Source: UBA970 sp049419605 (GTDB lineage Bacteria; Bacillota_I; Bacilli_A; RFN20; CAG-826). Taken from it: DNA of 64,000 bases. This document shows, piece after piece, positions 27,430-36,411 of this stretch; within the stretch, counting starts at the first letter, position 1, and every line of letters begins with the position of its first letter. The notes beneath the pieces were generated by a model. That model was not told where the DNA came from. It did no database searches and saw only the letters and a program-made list of their open reading frames with translations. The translations under genes and the position numbers were made by a program. The DNA lies in the NCBI GenBank assembly GCA_049419605.1, contig JBMSKF010000003.1, forward strand, positions 1-64,000, given 5' to 3'.

Positions 27430-28175
27430 ATACTTTCAAAAGCTTACAAGATGCTCATATTAAAAAATTAAGACTTCTAAAAGACCAAGATGGACCCTTT
27501 GAATCAACCCACTTTTTAGTCGAAGGGCAGCACCTTGTCGATCATGCTCTAAAAGCGGGTGTATTGGAGTCCGTGTATACCCTTGACCCTCGCTCATTTC
27601 CGTCTACTGTCAAAGTATTTGTTTGTGAAGCCCATGTCTTAAATGCGCTTTCCCATCAAAAATCACCTCAAGGAATCATTGGTTTATGTCGAAAAATCAA
27701 AAGCAATGTACCGATAGGATCTACCCTAGTGTACCTTGATCAAATCAATGATCCAGGCAATGTTGGAACGATTTTACGAACCAGTTTAGGGTTGGGATTT
27801 ACCACGGTTATTTTTTCTCCTAAAACTGCGAACCGATATCATCCTAAAGTGATTGCCTCTTCTCAAGGCGCTTTATTTGGTTTAAATATATTGGAAGATT
27901 CCGAGGATGGAAAGTTATTGAAACAATATCAGCAAGAAGGATTTCATGTGGTTGCTACGACCTTATCACCCAAAGCAATACCCCTAGACCAATATCGATT
28001 TAAAGATAAAAATCTATTAATCTTGGGAAATGAATCTCATGGTGTCCGTCCAACCCTTGTTGCGTTTGCAAATGGCGAAGTAACCATTCCGATGAAACAG
28101 ATTGACTCCTTAAATGTGGCAGTTGCTTTTGCAATCATTGCCTATCGATGTGCACAATATAAACCAGCTGCGTGA
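27426..28175 (+). CDS. SpoU/TrmH-family RNA 2'-O-methyltransferase (YsgA-like)
   Basis: The 249-residue SPOUT methyltransferase has an N-terminal substrate-binding part and the three family motifs: NDPGNVGTILRTSLG, LILGNESHGV and IPMKQIDSLNVAVAFAIIAYR. It probably methylates a ribose in rRNA. It overlaps the previous gene by 4 bases and lies directly upstream of the pheS T-box, the place of ysgA in Bacillus. Target nucleotide unknown. Confidence 0.85.
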   Translation: MNTFKSLQDAHIKKLRLLKDQDGPFESTHFLVEGQHLVDHALKAGVLESVYTLDPRSFPSTVKVFVCEAHVLNALSHQKSPQGIIGLCRKIKSNVPIGSTLVYLDQINDPGNVGTILRTSLGLGFTTVIFSPKTANRYHPKVIASSQGALFGLNILEDSEDGKLLKQYQQEGFHVVATTLSPKAIPLDQYRFKDKNLLILGNESHGVRPTLVAFANGEVTIPMKQIDSLNVAVAFAIIAYRCAQYKPAA

Positions 28176-28362
28176 TATAATAAATTCGTTAAGGAAAGTT
28201 CAGTAGAGTCGCGTTTAGGGATGAGTGAAGAGTGAAACCACTCAAACGACTTAAAATTCAATTTCAAAAAAACTTAACCGTCAATGGCGTTAACATTCAA
28301 TTAAGTGCGGTCAAACGAAAAAGGATGGTACCACGGCTTCGGTCGTTCCTTACGGGTGACTT
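28176..28362 (+). ncRNA. T-box riboswitch of pheST with its promoter
   Basis: TATAAT at 28176-28181 is followed by a leader whose ends pair (GTTAAG 28188-28193 with CTTAAC 28273-28278) as the base of Stem I. A TTC triplet (Phe, 28257-28259) sits at a plausible specifier position. The T-box core GGATGGTACCACGG (28323-28336) and a weak stem rich in G-U pairs followed by seven Ts (28362-28368) complete the attenuator. It is the most compact of the four T-boxes here. Confidence 0.85.
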
Positions 28363-28386
28363 TTTTTATTTAAGGAGGATCAATGC

Positions 28387-29418
28387 ATGATCGAACATAT
28401 CCAGTCCATTCTTGAAAAAGGTTTAAAGGCGATTGATCAAGCGCAAGATTTAACCCAATTACAAGAAGTAAAAAATCAATATCTTGCCAAAAAATCAGAA
28501 TTGATGGGCATTTTTTCTCAACTCAAAGATTTAGATGCAGAAAAGAAAAAACAAGTAGGTCAATGGATCAATAATGCTAGAGATCAACTCACCGCTTCAT
28601 TAGAAACAAAACAAAAAAATCTTGAACAAATGGTCATGCAAGCGAAGTTAAAAGAAGAAGTTATCGATATTACTCAACCTTCCCAAACTGCCTATCAAGG
28701 TTCGGTCAATCCTTTTTATTTAATTGAACAAACGATCACCGATATCTTTGTCAGTATGGGATATCAAGTTGCAGAAGGTCCGGAAATTGAATCCGATCAC
28801 TTCAATTTTGAACTATTAAATATTCCTAAAGATCACCCTGCTCGAGAAATGCAAGATTCATTGTATTTTGATGACAACACTCTTTTAAGAACCCACACTT
28901 CACCCGTTCAAGCAAGAGTGATGCAAGCATCGAAAGGTCAACCAATCCAAGTGATTTGTCCAGGAAAAGTTTATCGACGAGATGAAGATGATGCGACCCA
29001 CTCGCACCAATTTGGTCAAGTTGAAGGTCTAGTGGTGGCGGAAGGGATCAACCTTGGCCACCTCAAACAAACCCTTCAAGCTTTCGCAAAAAAAATGTTT
29101 GGAGATAAAAGAGAAATTCGTTTACGACCAAGTTTCTTTCCATTTACTGAACCGAGCGTAGAAATTGATGTAAGTTGCTTTGAATGTGGTGGTAAAGGAT
29201 GTAATCTTTGTAAGCATTCGGGTTGGATTGAAATTTTAGGGGGTGGCATGGTGCACCCCAAAGTCTTATCCATGAATGGATATGATGCATCAAAAATGAC
29301 TGGCTTCGCATTTGGAATTGGCATAGAACGCGTGGCAATGTTGAGATTTGGCATTGATGATATTCGCCGTTTTTACCAAAATGACCTACGTTTTATTCAA
29401 CAATTTAATCGAAAGTAA
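28387..29418 (+). CDS. pheS: Phenylalanine--tRNA ligase alpha subunit
   Basis: The 343-residue class II catalytic subunit has an N-terminal coiled-coil arm (about 1-90), motif 2 region HTSPVQARVM...VICPGKVYRRDEDDATHSHQFGQVEG, FFPFTEPSVEIDV and the C-terminal GFAFGIGIERVAMLRFGIDDIR. A Cys pair pattern CFECGGKGCNLC forms the family's small insertion. AAGGAGG precedes ATG 28387. Forms an alpha2beta2 enzyme with PheT, encoded 14 nt downstream. Confidence 0.98.
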   Translation: MIEHIQSILEKGLKAIDQAQDLTQLQEVKNQYLAKKSELMGIFSQLKDLDAEKKKQVGQWINNARDQLTASLETKQKNLEQMVMQAKLKEEVIDITQPSQTAYQGSVNPFYLIEQTITDIFVSMGYQVAEGPEIESDHFNFELLNIPKDHPAREMQDSLYFDDNTLLRTHTSPVQARVMQASKGQPIQVICPGKVYRRDEDDATHSHQFGQVEGLVVAEGINLGHLKQTLQAFAKKMFGDKREIRLRPSFFPFTEPSVEIDVSCFECGGKGCNLCKHSGWIEILGGGMVHPKVLSMNGYDASKMTGFAFGIGIERVAMLRFGIDDIRRFYQNDLRFIQQFNRK

Positions 29419-29432
29419 GGAGGCAAGGAATC

Positions 29433-31829
29433 ATGAAATTTTCATATCAATGGCTTTCAACTCTTGTTGACCTACGTAACATAACGCCTCAACAAGTTGC
29501 GCAGGCTCTTAATCAATCCGGCATTGAAGTGGAATCCGTCAATCCGATGGTCAATGCTAAAGGCATTACCACCGGTTTTGTGCAATCGCGCTCCATGATT
29601 GAAGGTAGTGACCACTTATCAAAAGTCGTCGTTGATACAGGTCGACATGGTGTAAGAACCATCGTATGTGGGGCTGATAACATACGACAAGGTCAATATG
29701 TTTTAGTTGCACTACCAGGTGCAGTATTACCCAACATAACCATTCAATCTTCCACGATCAAAGGGGTTGCTTCTGAAGGGATGGTTTGCTCTTTATTAGA
29801 GCTTGGTGTTGATCAAAAATTTTTACGACCTGAGCAAATTGAAGGTATTGAAGTCCTTGGACCAGAAACCAAAGTTGGCAATGATTTCATTTTATATGAA
29901 CTCGGCTTAACCGATACAATCATTGATTTAAAACTCTTAGCGAATCGCCCGGATTTATGGTCATTGCAAGGCATTGCCTATGAAGTGGCTGCTTTATTAA
30001 ATCGCCCACTCATCGTCAAGGAAATCAAAAAAGAAGGTGAGTTGTTAAAATCTACTTTTGAAATTGATGTCCAAACCAACCAAACATCACAATTTTCAAT
30101 TCGTGTGGTGGAGGGTATTCAACAAACTGTAACGCCAAGGTGGATGAAGCAATATTTAATGGGGAGTGGCATTCGCCCGATTTCTTTTTTAGTTGATATT
30201 GGCAATTACATCATGTTGTTAACAGGGCAACCGCTCCATATGTATGATTTAAAAAAATTACCTTCAAAAGCGTTAACGTTAACGGATCAACATCATGAAA
30301 AGTTTGTTGCCTTAGACGGTCACGAATACGATTTAAAACCCGGGGACATCGTCATTAAAAGTGCTAATGAAGTTATGTGCTTAGCTGGCGTGATGGGAGC
30401 CCAAGTTTGTGCAGTCGATTCTAACACAACAGATATTGCCATTGAAGCTGCTACTTTTGATCCTGCAACTATTCGTAAAACAGCGTTAAGATTGAATCTT
30501 CTTTCCGATGCTTCTATTCGTTTTGCAAAAGGAATTGATTTATCTCATTTTGATAGTGTTCTTCAATTAACAACCTCTCTGATTACTTCATTAACTTCGG
30601 TAAAAAAAGTTTATCAAACCGTGACGAAGCATCGAGTAAAACCTCTTCAAGCCAATATTTATTGGCAAGCAAAAAATATCAATGATTTACTGAATACCCA
30701 GTTCACCGATGCTGAAATTATGGATGCACTCAAGCGATTCCATATTGAATCAATTCAAGACGGAAATGGTTATTTAGCAAAGATACCTCGTCATCGTCAA
30801 GATATTCAAGGGGTTGCTGACTTGGCAGAAGAAGTCATTCGATTATTAGGTTTTGATCGAATTCAAACTTCGCCGATGCCTCTACACATTCAGGCGGGAG
30901 GTTTAAGTGAAAAACAAGAAAAAGTGAGACTCATCAAGCGATATTTATCGAGCCAAGGAATGGATGAGACATTGAATTACACTTTAGTGGATTCTCAAAG
31001 GCTTCATCAATTCAATTTGCTTCAACCAGTTGAACCGATGATGCTCAAAAATCCTTTATCCGAAGAACGTAAATTCGTTCGTACCGATGTGATCGGGTCT
31101 TTGGTTCAAGTCGTTCAATATAATATGGCAAGACAAGTCGCCACTGGTAAAATTTTTGAAATATCTCAAATTTCTCATCGCCAAGGACAAAACTTACAAT
31201 TAGGATTGATGGTGTTTGGTGAATACAGTCATCGTTCGGCTTTAGCGCCAACGGCTTATACTTTTTATGATGTTAAAGGGTATGTTGAAGGTTTATTAGC
31301 CATATTAAATATTGAATCATCCCGATATCAATTTGTGATTGATCAACAAATCCATCCAACCCTCCACCCTGGACGGAGTGCTAGTTTAATGGTGCAAAAT
31401 CAAAAAGTAGCGGTCCTAGGCCAACTCCTTCCCGATCTACAAAAATCTCTCGATTTAGGCAAAGCTCCTGTTTACATGGCTCAAATCAACCTTGATGCCT
31501 TGCTTGATTTAAAAACAAGTCCGATCAAATTTAAATCCATTGCACGATTCCCCAGTGTCACTAGAGACCTTGCATTCTATATTGCGGAGACCGTTCCGTT
31601 TCAACAAATCGTTAAAACGGTGAAAAAAGCTGGAAAAAAATTAGTTGATCAAGTGATGCTTTTCGATCTTTATCAGGGTCATCAATTACCGAAGGGGCAA
31701 TTATCCATGGCCATCCGGATCGTCTTGATGGATGAACAAAAAACTTTGCAAGAAGAAGAAATAAATCAAACGATGGCAGCAATTAAATCAGCGTTGGTTC
31801 TGGAATGTCAAATTAGCTTAAGAAGTTAA
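29433..31829 (+). CDS. pheT: Phenylalanine--tRNA ligase beta subunit
   Basis: The 798-residue subunit has the bacterial domain order: an EMAP-II-like tRNA-binding fold (about 40-150, VVDTGRHGVRTIVCGADNIR), the B3/B4 editing domain (SFLVDIGNYIMLLTGQPLHMYD), B5 (FHIESIQ...RQDIQGVADLAEEVIRLLGFD) and a C-terminal FDX-ACB anticodon-binding domain (RFPSVTRDLAFYI). Full length. Ends before an intrinsic terminator. Confidence 0.97.
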   Translation: MKFSYQWLSTLVDLRNITPQQVAQALNQSGIEVESVNPMVNAKGITTGFVQSRSMIEGSDHLSKVVVDTGRHGVRTIVCGADNIRQGQYVLVALPGAVLPNITIQSSTIKGVASEGMVCSLLELGVDQKFLRPEQIEGIEVLGPETKVGNDFILYELGLTDTIIDLKLLANRPDLWSLQGIAYEVAALLNRPLIVKEIKKEGELLKSTFEIDVQTNQTSQFSIRVVEGIQQTVTPRWMKQYLMGSGIRPISFLVDIGNYIMLLTGQPLHMYDLKKLPSKALTLTDQHHEKFVALDGHEYDLKPGDIVIKSANEVMCLAGVMGAQVCAVDSNTTDIAIEAATFDPATIRKTALRLNLLSDASIRFAKGIDLSHFDSVLQLTTSLITSLTSVKKVYQTVTKHRVKPLQANIYWQAKNINDLLNTQFTDAEIMDALKRFHIESIQDGNGYLAKIPRHRQDIQGVADLAEEVIRLLGFDRIQTSPMPLHIQAGGLSEKQEKVRLIKRYLSSQGMDETLNYTLVDSQRLHQFNLLQPVEPMMLKNPLSEERKFVRTDVIGSLVQVVQYNMARQVATGKIFEISQISHRQGQNLQLGLMVFGEYSHRSALAPTAYTFYDVKGYVEGLLAILNIESSRYQFVIDQQIHPTLHPGRSASLMVQNQKVAVLGQLLPDLQKSLDLGKAPVYMAQINLDALLDLKTSPIKFKSIARFPSVTRDLAFYIAETVPFQQIVKTVKKAGKKLVDQVMLFDLYQGHQLPKGQLSMAIRIVLMDEQKTLQEEEINQTMAAIKSALVLECQISLRS

Positions 31830-31852
31830 TCACTTTTTCATTTTCTATCTAC

Positions 31853-31888
31853 AAAGCAAACTGTGTAAAAATAGTTTGCTTTTTTTTT
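31853..31888 (+). terminator. Intrinsic terminator after pheT
   Basis: A 10-bp stem (AAAGCAAACT / AGTTTGCTTT) is followed by a T run. The T run and the right arm overlap the -35 region of the mraZ promoter. Confidence 0.85.
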
Positions 31889-31903
31889 GAACCTCTCTAT
31901 AAT
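31876..31903 (+). promoter_or_regulatory. Promoter of the mraZ division operon
   Basis: TTGCTT (31876-31881), a 16-nt spacer and TATAAT (31898-31903). The -35 is embedded in the pheT terminator. Confidence 0.6.
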
Positions 31904-31912
31904 AAAAGCATA

Positions 31913-31928
31913 GTGGGAGAAAGTGGGA
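31913..31928 (+). promoter_or_regulatory. Probable MraZ operator (two GTGGGA repeats)
   Basis: GTGGGA occurs at 31913-31918 and 31923-31928, a 10-bp period, just downstream of the -10 and right before the mraZ ATG. MraZ proteins are known to bind tandem TGGG-type repeats in their own promoter regions. Confidence 0.7.
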
Positions 31929-31931
31929 TAA

Positions 31932-32357
31932 ATGTTTTTTGGAAGTTATCAATACACATTAGACGATAAAGGAAGACTCGTGATTCCTTCAAAAATGCGA
32001 TCGGAATCGGGTCCCGTGTTGTTTGCAATGCGCGGATTTGAGCATTGTATTTCTTTATTTACCCAACAAACGTTTGCCCAGCTTGTCCAACAAGTTAACA
32101 CGTATGATTTCAATCAACCCAATGTTCGCCAATATTTAAGAACTGCATTGGCATCCGTTATTGAACTTCCAATTGATGATCATGGACGGATCCAATTACC
32201 ACAAGAAACTCTTAAGCAATTTCAATTAGAGAAAAATGTCAAAATCATCGGCATGAATGATCATATTGAATTATGGAATGTTGTAACGTGGGAAAAATAT
32301 GAAGCTGAAGCTGCATCTCAATTTGAAGAACATGCGTCCCATTTAAGTAAAAAATGA
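31932..32357 (+). CDS. mraZ: Transcriptional regulator MraZ
   Basis: The 141-residue protein contains two SpoVT/AbrB-like repeats, each with the DxxGR motif (LDDKGRLVIPSKMR at about 11 and IDDHGRIQLPQ at about 82). MraZ controls the division and cell wall cluster and sits at its head. The start follows the GTGGGA repeats, one of which doubles as a poor ribosome site. It overlaps rsmH by 4 bases. Confidence 0.96.
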   Translation: MFFGSYQYTLDDKGRLVIPSKMRSESGPVLFAMRGFEHCISLFTQQTFAQLVQQVNTYDFNQPNVRQYLRTALASVIELPIDDHGRIQLPQETLKQFQLEKNVKIIGMNDHIELWNVVTWEKYEAEAASQFEEHASHLSKK

Positions 32358-33292
32358 ATGACCATCAACCAGTATTATTGACCGAAGTCATCGAAGGACT
32401 TCACATACAACCCAATGGAATCTATCTAGATTTAACGATAGGGAGAGGAGGACATGCTAGTCAAATTTATGAAAAACTAAAGACGGGCCACTTAATTGGT
32501 TTTGATCAAGATGCGTCTGCGATTGCGAGTTTACAAAATTGGTTATCAAGTCGCTCCCGAGCAAGTTTATACCATATGAATTTCCAATATTTTCCCGAAG
32601 TAATGAGCAAGTTAGGCATTCAAAAAGTCGATGGTATTTTAATGGATTTAGGCGTATCAAGTCCTCAGTTTGATGTTCCAGAAAGAGGGTTTAGTTATCG
32701 ATTCGATGGGCCTCTTGATATGAGAATGGATCAACGGCAATCGACAACAGCGGCGAGTATTCTAGCGACAGCTGATATTAAAACTTTAACGCAATACTTT
32801 AGAGAATATGCTGATGAAACCTTCGCATTTCCAATTGCGAAAGCGATTGTGAACCAACGTGTCAATCAACCCTTAAAGACCACGTTTGAGCTCGTGAATT
32901 TGATTAAGAAAGTGAAGCCTGCCAAAGCGCTTGCTAAAAAAGGTCATCCTGCAAAACAAGTCTTTCAAGCCTTGAGAATGGCTGTAAATCAAGAAGTAGA
33001 GGTCCTGAATCGTGTCCTTGAAGCTGCAGTATCTTATCTAGGAATCCATGGTCGACTCGCTGTCATTAGTTTCCATTCGGGAGAAGATCGTATCGTGAAG
33101 CAATACTTTCAAAAGTTAACGGTTAGCCAAGGTCAAAGATACGGTCCTGAACGTTACATGCCGATCCCTTCAATTCAATTTGAAAAAGTTAAGCCTTATC
33201 CAATCTTACCTTCCGAGAAAGAAATTAAAGACAATCATCGTTCTGAGAGTGCCGTTTTAAGAATTATAGAAAGGATTATTGATGAAAAGTAA
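32354..33292 (+). CDS. rsmH: 16S rRNA (cytosine-1402-N4)-methyltransferase
   Basis: The 312-residue SAM-dependent enzyme (MraW) modifies C1402 in the ribosomal P site. Seen: HQPVLLTEVIEGL, DLTIGRGGHA (SAM motif I), GILMDLGVSSPQFDVPERGFSYRFDGPLDMRMD and FHSGEDRIVKQYF. It overlaps mraZ by 4 bases and the next gene by 11. Conserved second gene of the division cluster. Confidence 0.97.
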   Translation: MNDHQPVLLTEVIEGLHIQPNGIYLDLTIGRGGHASQIYEKLKTGHLIGFDQDASAIASLQNWLSSRSRASLYHMNFQYFPEVMSKLGIQKVDGILMDLGVSSPQFDVPERGFSYRFDGPLDMRMDQRQSTTAASILATADIKTLTQYFREYADETFAFPIAKAIVNQRVNQPLKTTFELVNLIKKVKPAKALAKKGHPAKQVFQALRMAVNQEVEVLNRVLEAAVSYLGIHGRLAVISFHSGEDRIVKQYFQKLTVSQGQRYGPERYMPIPSIQFEKVKPYPILPSEKEIKDNHRSESAVLRIIERIIDEK

Positions 33293-33584
33293 GCTCTATA
33301 AAACACATCGAAAAGCATCTTATTATCGCTTACGGCGATTAGGTTATTTTTCGATGTCTTTAATGGTAGCAACCATTATTGTGGTAGTGCCGCTGACGTT
33401 AGCACAAGCGAGCACAACCTCCGGTAATAACGAACCATCGAGTTTGATCATCATTGATTCATCATCCTCCAGTGAAGACACGAATTCATCAGAAGCAGTT
33501 TCATCTGAAGTAACAGAAGAAATAGAAGTCACGATAGGTGGTACAGATGGAAATACTAAAACTATCCGAATCTATCAGGATTAA
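33282..33584 (+). CDS. Small Ser/acidic-rich exported or membrane-anchored protein in the ftsL position
   Basis: I do not recognise this 100-residue protein. It begins with a basic segment (KLYKTHRKASYYRLRRLGYF), then a hydrophobic stretch of about 23 residues (SMSLMVATIIVVVPLTLAQAS), then a Ser/Glu/Thr-rich tail with low complexity. LAQA-S fits a signal peptidase I site, so the product may be a secreted peptide of about 57 residues; otherwise it is a single-pass protein with its tail outside. It overlaps rsmH by 11 bases and is followed by another small membrane protein and ftsA. FtsL normally occupies this place, but I see no leucine zipper. ATG 33282 chosen over the TTG one codon earlier. 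Confidence 0.6.
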   Translation: MKSKLYKTHRKASYYRLRRLGYFSMSLMVATIIVVVPLTLAQASTTSGNNEPSSLIIIDSSSSSEDTNSSEAVSSEVTEEIEVTIGGTDGNTKTIRIYQD

Positions 33585-33596
33585 AAGGAGAATTGT

Positions 33597-33773
33597 ATGG
33601 ATACAATTTCGTTACAAAACACAAAAACTTTAGAGAAAGTTTTTACGAATGAACTACAACAAAGGAAAGTCATTTTTCAGCATCGTAGAAATATGCTTTG
33701 GAGTGTCTTTTTTATTTCTACGATTATCTTAATGGTGTACATCTTCACTCCATTATTTACCATCATTCAATAA
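33597..33773 (+). CDS. 58-residue single-pass membrane protein, possible FtsL remnant
   Basis: ATG 33597 follows AAAAGGAG with a 6-nt spacer; the frame encodes 58 residues: a charged N-terminal half (TLEKVFTNELQQRKVIFQHRRN), a transmembrane helix (about residues 34-55, MLWSVFFISTIILMVYIF) and only a few residues beyond it. This is the topology of the cytoplasmic and membrane parts of FtsL/DivIC-type proteins without the extracellular coiled coil that links to wall synthesis. It lies 12 nt after the Ser-rich gene and 8 nt before ftsA. Function inferred from position only. Confidence 0.6.
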   Translation: MDTISLQNTKTLEKVFTNELQQRKVIFQHRRNMLWSVFFISTIILMVYIFTPLFTIIQ

Positions 33774-33781
33774 AGGAAAAT

Positions 33782-35005
33782 ATGGCCCTAGATATTCCTG
33801 TATTTATCTTAGAAATTGGTTCAGGTACCATTAAATTACTTGCAGGTTATGAGCTCAATGCTCGACCTGTTATTTTGCATGTCATGCAATCGGAATATCA
33901 TCGTGTTTTAATGCAGGATAAATTTGTCGATCCTAACAAATCAACTCAAATCATCAAAAAATTAATTCGTGACATGGAAATTCATCTTGGGAAAAAATGT
34001 GAATCCATCCATGTCGTATTACCGCCAACTCATCTTGAAGTCTTCCATGGAGAAAAGCGTACCAATACCGTGGATCCTCACGGAATTATTCATCCAATGG
34101 ATATTCATAATTTACATTCAATGTTTCAAAAAGAATTTGTAGGGACCAATGTTGCTCAAGTTTGTATTGTTCCGATGACTTATCAAATCGATGGCGATAA
34201 GTATTCTGTTAATCCTCCCATTGGAGAACCAACTTCTAATATTGTACTTCAAGCTTATGTTCAGTACATTTTATCTAGTTTTTTTCAAGGTGTTTTACAA
34301 GTCATGCAAGCAGTTGGTATTAAAGTCAAACGATACATCCTCGATGGCCAAGGCATTGCGGACATTATTGAAACCCAATATAAAGATTTTGTTGCTACCT
34401 ATGTGTTAATTGATCATGGTGCAAATCAAACCAACCTTAATTTAATTTCGCAACATAAGCTCATTCGCTCAGAAACTTTAGAAACAGGATCGGAGCAATT
34501 AACGGCCATTATTGCAAATCGATTTGGTATTACCACGGATGAGGCAAGAACGTTAAAAGAAAAATTTGGTTTTGAAACCCGTGAAAAAATCTTTGATGGC
34601 ATCATTTATCAACAAAATGGCGTTGTGATCCGTCAATCGAATTTTAACCAAGTGATAAAAGAATTTTATGATCATCTAATTGAAGAAATGATGATGACAT
34701 TGCAAGAGTATCGCGTTGATCACGAAACGATGGATCTTACCGATATGAAGTTTGTATTAGTAGGGGGTGGCGCTGCTTTACCAGGTATTACAACCTTACT
34801 TAAGACGCTCGGACAAGGCCAAGGTGTTGAAAAACCTTACATTCGAACGGTCGGTGCAAGGCATTCACAAACGTTATCATTGCTTGGTGGATTGCGCTTT
34901 AGCTATCGATATACCTTAGTGGAAGATGATGTCAGAATCTTCACGCGCCTAGAAAGACAAGCTCCTTCGGCAAAACGCCGTTTCGTCAATTATGACGAAG
35001 AATAA
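33782..35005 (+). CDS. ftsA: Cell division protein FtsA
   Basis: The 407-residue actin-like protein tethers FtsZ to the membrane. The phosphate-1 segment ILEIGSGTIKLLAGYE, the SHS2-like region, YVLIDHGANQTNLNLI (phosphate-2) and FVLVGGGAALPGI (adenosine motif) are present. The C-terminal tail (RIFTRLERQAPSAKRRF) is basic, but I do not see a strong amphipathic targeting helix. MALDIPVF at 33782 follows AAAGGAAAAT; an upstream in-frame extension would overlap the 58-residue gene. Followed by ftsZ after 20 nt. Confidence 0.9.
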   Translation: MALDIPVFILEIGSGTIKLLAGYELNARPVILHVMQSEYHRVLMQDKFVDPNKSTQIIKKLIRDMEIHLGKKCESIHVVLPPTHLEVFHGEKRTNTVDPHGIIHPMDIHNLHSMFQKEFVGTNVAQVCIVPMTYQIDGDKYSVNPPIGEPTSNIVLQAYVQYILSSFFQGVLQVMQAVGIKVKRYILDGQGIADIIETQYKDFVATYVLIDHGANQTNLNLISQHKLIRSETLETGSEQLTAIIANRFGITTDEARTLKEKFGFETREKIFDGIIYQQNGVVIRQSNFNQVIKEFYDHLIEEMMMTLQEYRVDHETMDLTDMKFVLVGGGAALPGITTLLKTLGQGQGVEKPYIRTVGARHSQTLSLLGGLRFSYRYTLVEDDVRIFTRLERQAPSAKRRFVNYDEE

Positions 35006-35025
35006 AAAGAAAGAGGATTTTTAAC

Positions 35026-36156
35026 ATGGGAAGAGAAAAATTTGTGGTCGATAGTAGCGAACCAGCAGCAAAAATTATTGTCATTGGTGTCGGTGGTGCT
35101 GGCAATAATGCTGTGAATCGCATGATTGCTGAAAACATGAATCATGTTGAATTTTTTGTCGCTAACACAGATAAACAAGTCCTTCAGACCTCTCAAGCAA
35201 AGAATCGACTTATATTAGGTGAAAAAACCACACATGGTCTTGGTGCCGGTGGTTCTCCTGAAGTTGGAAAATTAGCCGCTGAAGAATCCAAAGAAGAAAT
35301 TGCAGAAATTGTCAAAGGTGCCAACATGGTATTTATTGCTGCTGGGATGGGTGGCGGAACGGGAACAGGTGCTGCCCCAGTGATTGCCCGTATCGCTCGT
35401 GAGGCAAAAGCACTGACAATTGCGATTGTCACTAGACCTTTTACATTTGAAGGAAAAGGAAGAATTGCCAACTCGGTTAAAGGTCTAAATGAGTTAAGGG
35501 AAGCGGTCGACGCCATTATCATTGTTTCTAACGATAAATTATTAATGTCAGCGGGAAACCAACCCATTGGTCAAGCCTTTAAACTGGCGGACGATGTTCT
35601 TGCCCGTTCGGTTAAAACGGTTACCGATTTAATTTTAATGCCTGCGGTTATTAACCTTGATTTTGCCGATGTAAGAAATGTTTTAAGAAATTCAGGTTTA
35701 GCTTTAATTGGTTTTGGTTTAGGTCAAGGACCGAATAAAGCATTTGAAGCAGCTCAAAGTGCAGTGAGTTCACCTCTATTAGAATCTAGCTTAACGGGCG
35801 CATCCAAAGCGATTGTTGCCGTGACTTGCGGACCATTAGTGTCTTTATATGAAGCTCAAGAAACCGTGGATCGAATTCGAGAAATTGCTAGCACGAATCT
35901 CGACATCAAGTTTGGTGTGAATATCAACGATCAATTAACGGATCAAATTTTAGTCTCAGTCATTGCCGCGCAATTCCCTGAAGAATATGACTATACGACG
36001 GTACCAAGCCCTTTAACAAAGACGGCTGGTACGGTTAATAAGATTGAACCTGAACAAGGATTATTAAAACCACAAGATCCCTTACCTAAAGTTGAAGTGA
36101 AAGAAGATGATGAAGACTTACTACCAGAATTTTTATCAGGCAAGAAATTATCTTAA
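35026..36156 (+). CDS. ftsZ: Cell division protein FtsZ
   Basis: The 376-residue tubulin homologue has IIVIGVGGAGNNAVNRM, the tubulin signature AGMGGGTGTGAAPV and the T7-loop region NLDFADVRNV. The short linker ends in DLLPEFLSGKKLS, a good C-terminal conserved peptide for binding FtsA/EzrA-type partners. It is the last gene of the reduced division cluster; wall synthesis genes found between rsmH and ftsA in walled relatives are missing. Confidence 0.98.
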   Translation: MGREKFVVDSSEPAAKIIVIGVGGAGNNAVNRMIAENMNHVEFFVANTDKQVLQTSQAKNRLILGEKTTHGLGAGGSPEVGKLAAEESKEEIAEIVKGANMVFIAAGMGGGTGTGAAPVIARIAREAKALTIAIVTRPFTFEGKGRIANSVKGLNELREAVDAIIIVSNDKLLMSAGNQPIGQAFKLADDVLARSVKTVTDLILMPAVINLDFADVRNVLRNSGLALIGFGLGQGPNKAFEAAQSAVSSPLLESSLTGASKAIVAVTCGPLVSLYEAQETVDRIREIASTNLDIKFGVNINDQLTDQILVSVIAAQFPEEYDYTTVPSPLTKTAGTVNKIEPEQGLLKPQDPLPKVEVKEDDEDLLPEFLSGKKLS

Positions 36157-36177
36157 TTAAGATATATCTTTTTAGCG

Positions 36178-36400
36178 TATAATTAATGTAACCGTTGAAG
36201 AAGACACATGGATGTTTGCCTAGAGACTTCGTGGTTGGTGCAAACGAAGAAACCCATCCATATCCCTTCTGAGGGTGAACTGAATCAAGTAAGAACACCG
36301 GAACCTCCCGTTATCGAGGCCAATGAAGTGCGTTGTTTACAACGAATCAAGGTGGTACCACGTTCATCCCACGTCCTTGTCATAAGGACGTTTTATTTTT
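36178..36400 (+). ncRNA. T-box riboswitch of ileS with its -10 element
   Basis: TATAAT (36178-36183) precedes a leader with an AGAGA motif, an ATC triplet (Ile) in CCATATCCC as plausible specifier, the T-box core AAGGTGGTACCACG (36349-36362) and a terminator hairpin ACGTCCTT / AAGGACGT (36371-36391) followed by Ts. Uncharged tRNA-Ile should promote read-through into ileS-lspA-rluD. Confidence 0.9.
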
Positions 36401-36411
36401 AAGGAGCATGT

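Noticed and set aside
33698..33781. N-terminal extension of ftsA
   Set aside because: It overlaps the 58-residue membrane protein in another frame, and MALDIPVF has its own ribosome site.
35193..35567. 124-codon frame antisense to ftsZ
   Set aside because: It lies wholly inside ftsZ, has low-complexity Ala/Pro/Ser composition from the complementary Gly-rich codons, and no ribosome site.
36208..36402. 64-codon frame upstream of ileS
   Set aside because: It covers the T-box leader; the conserved RNA elements explain the sequence.
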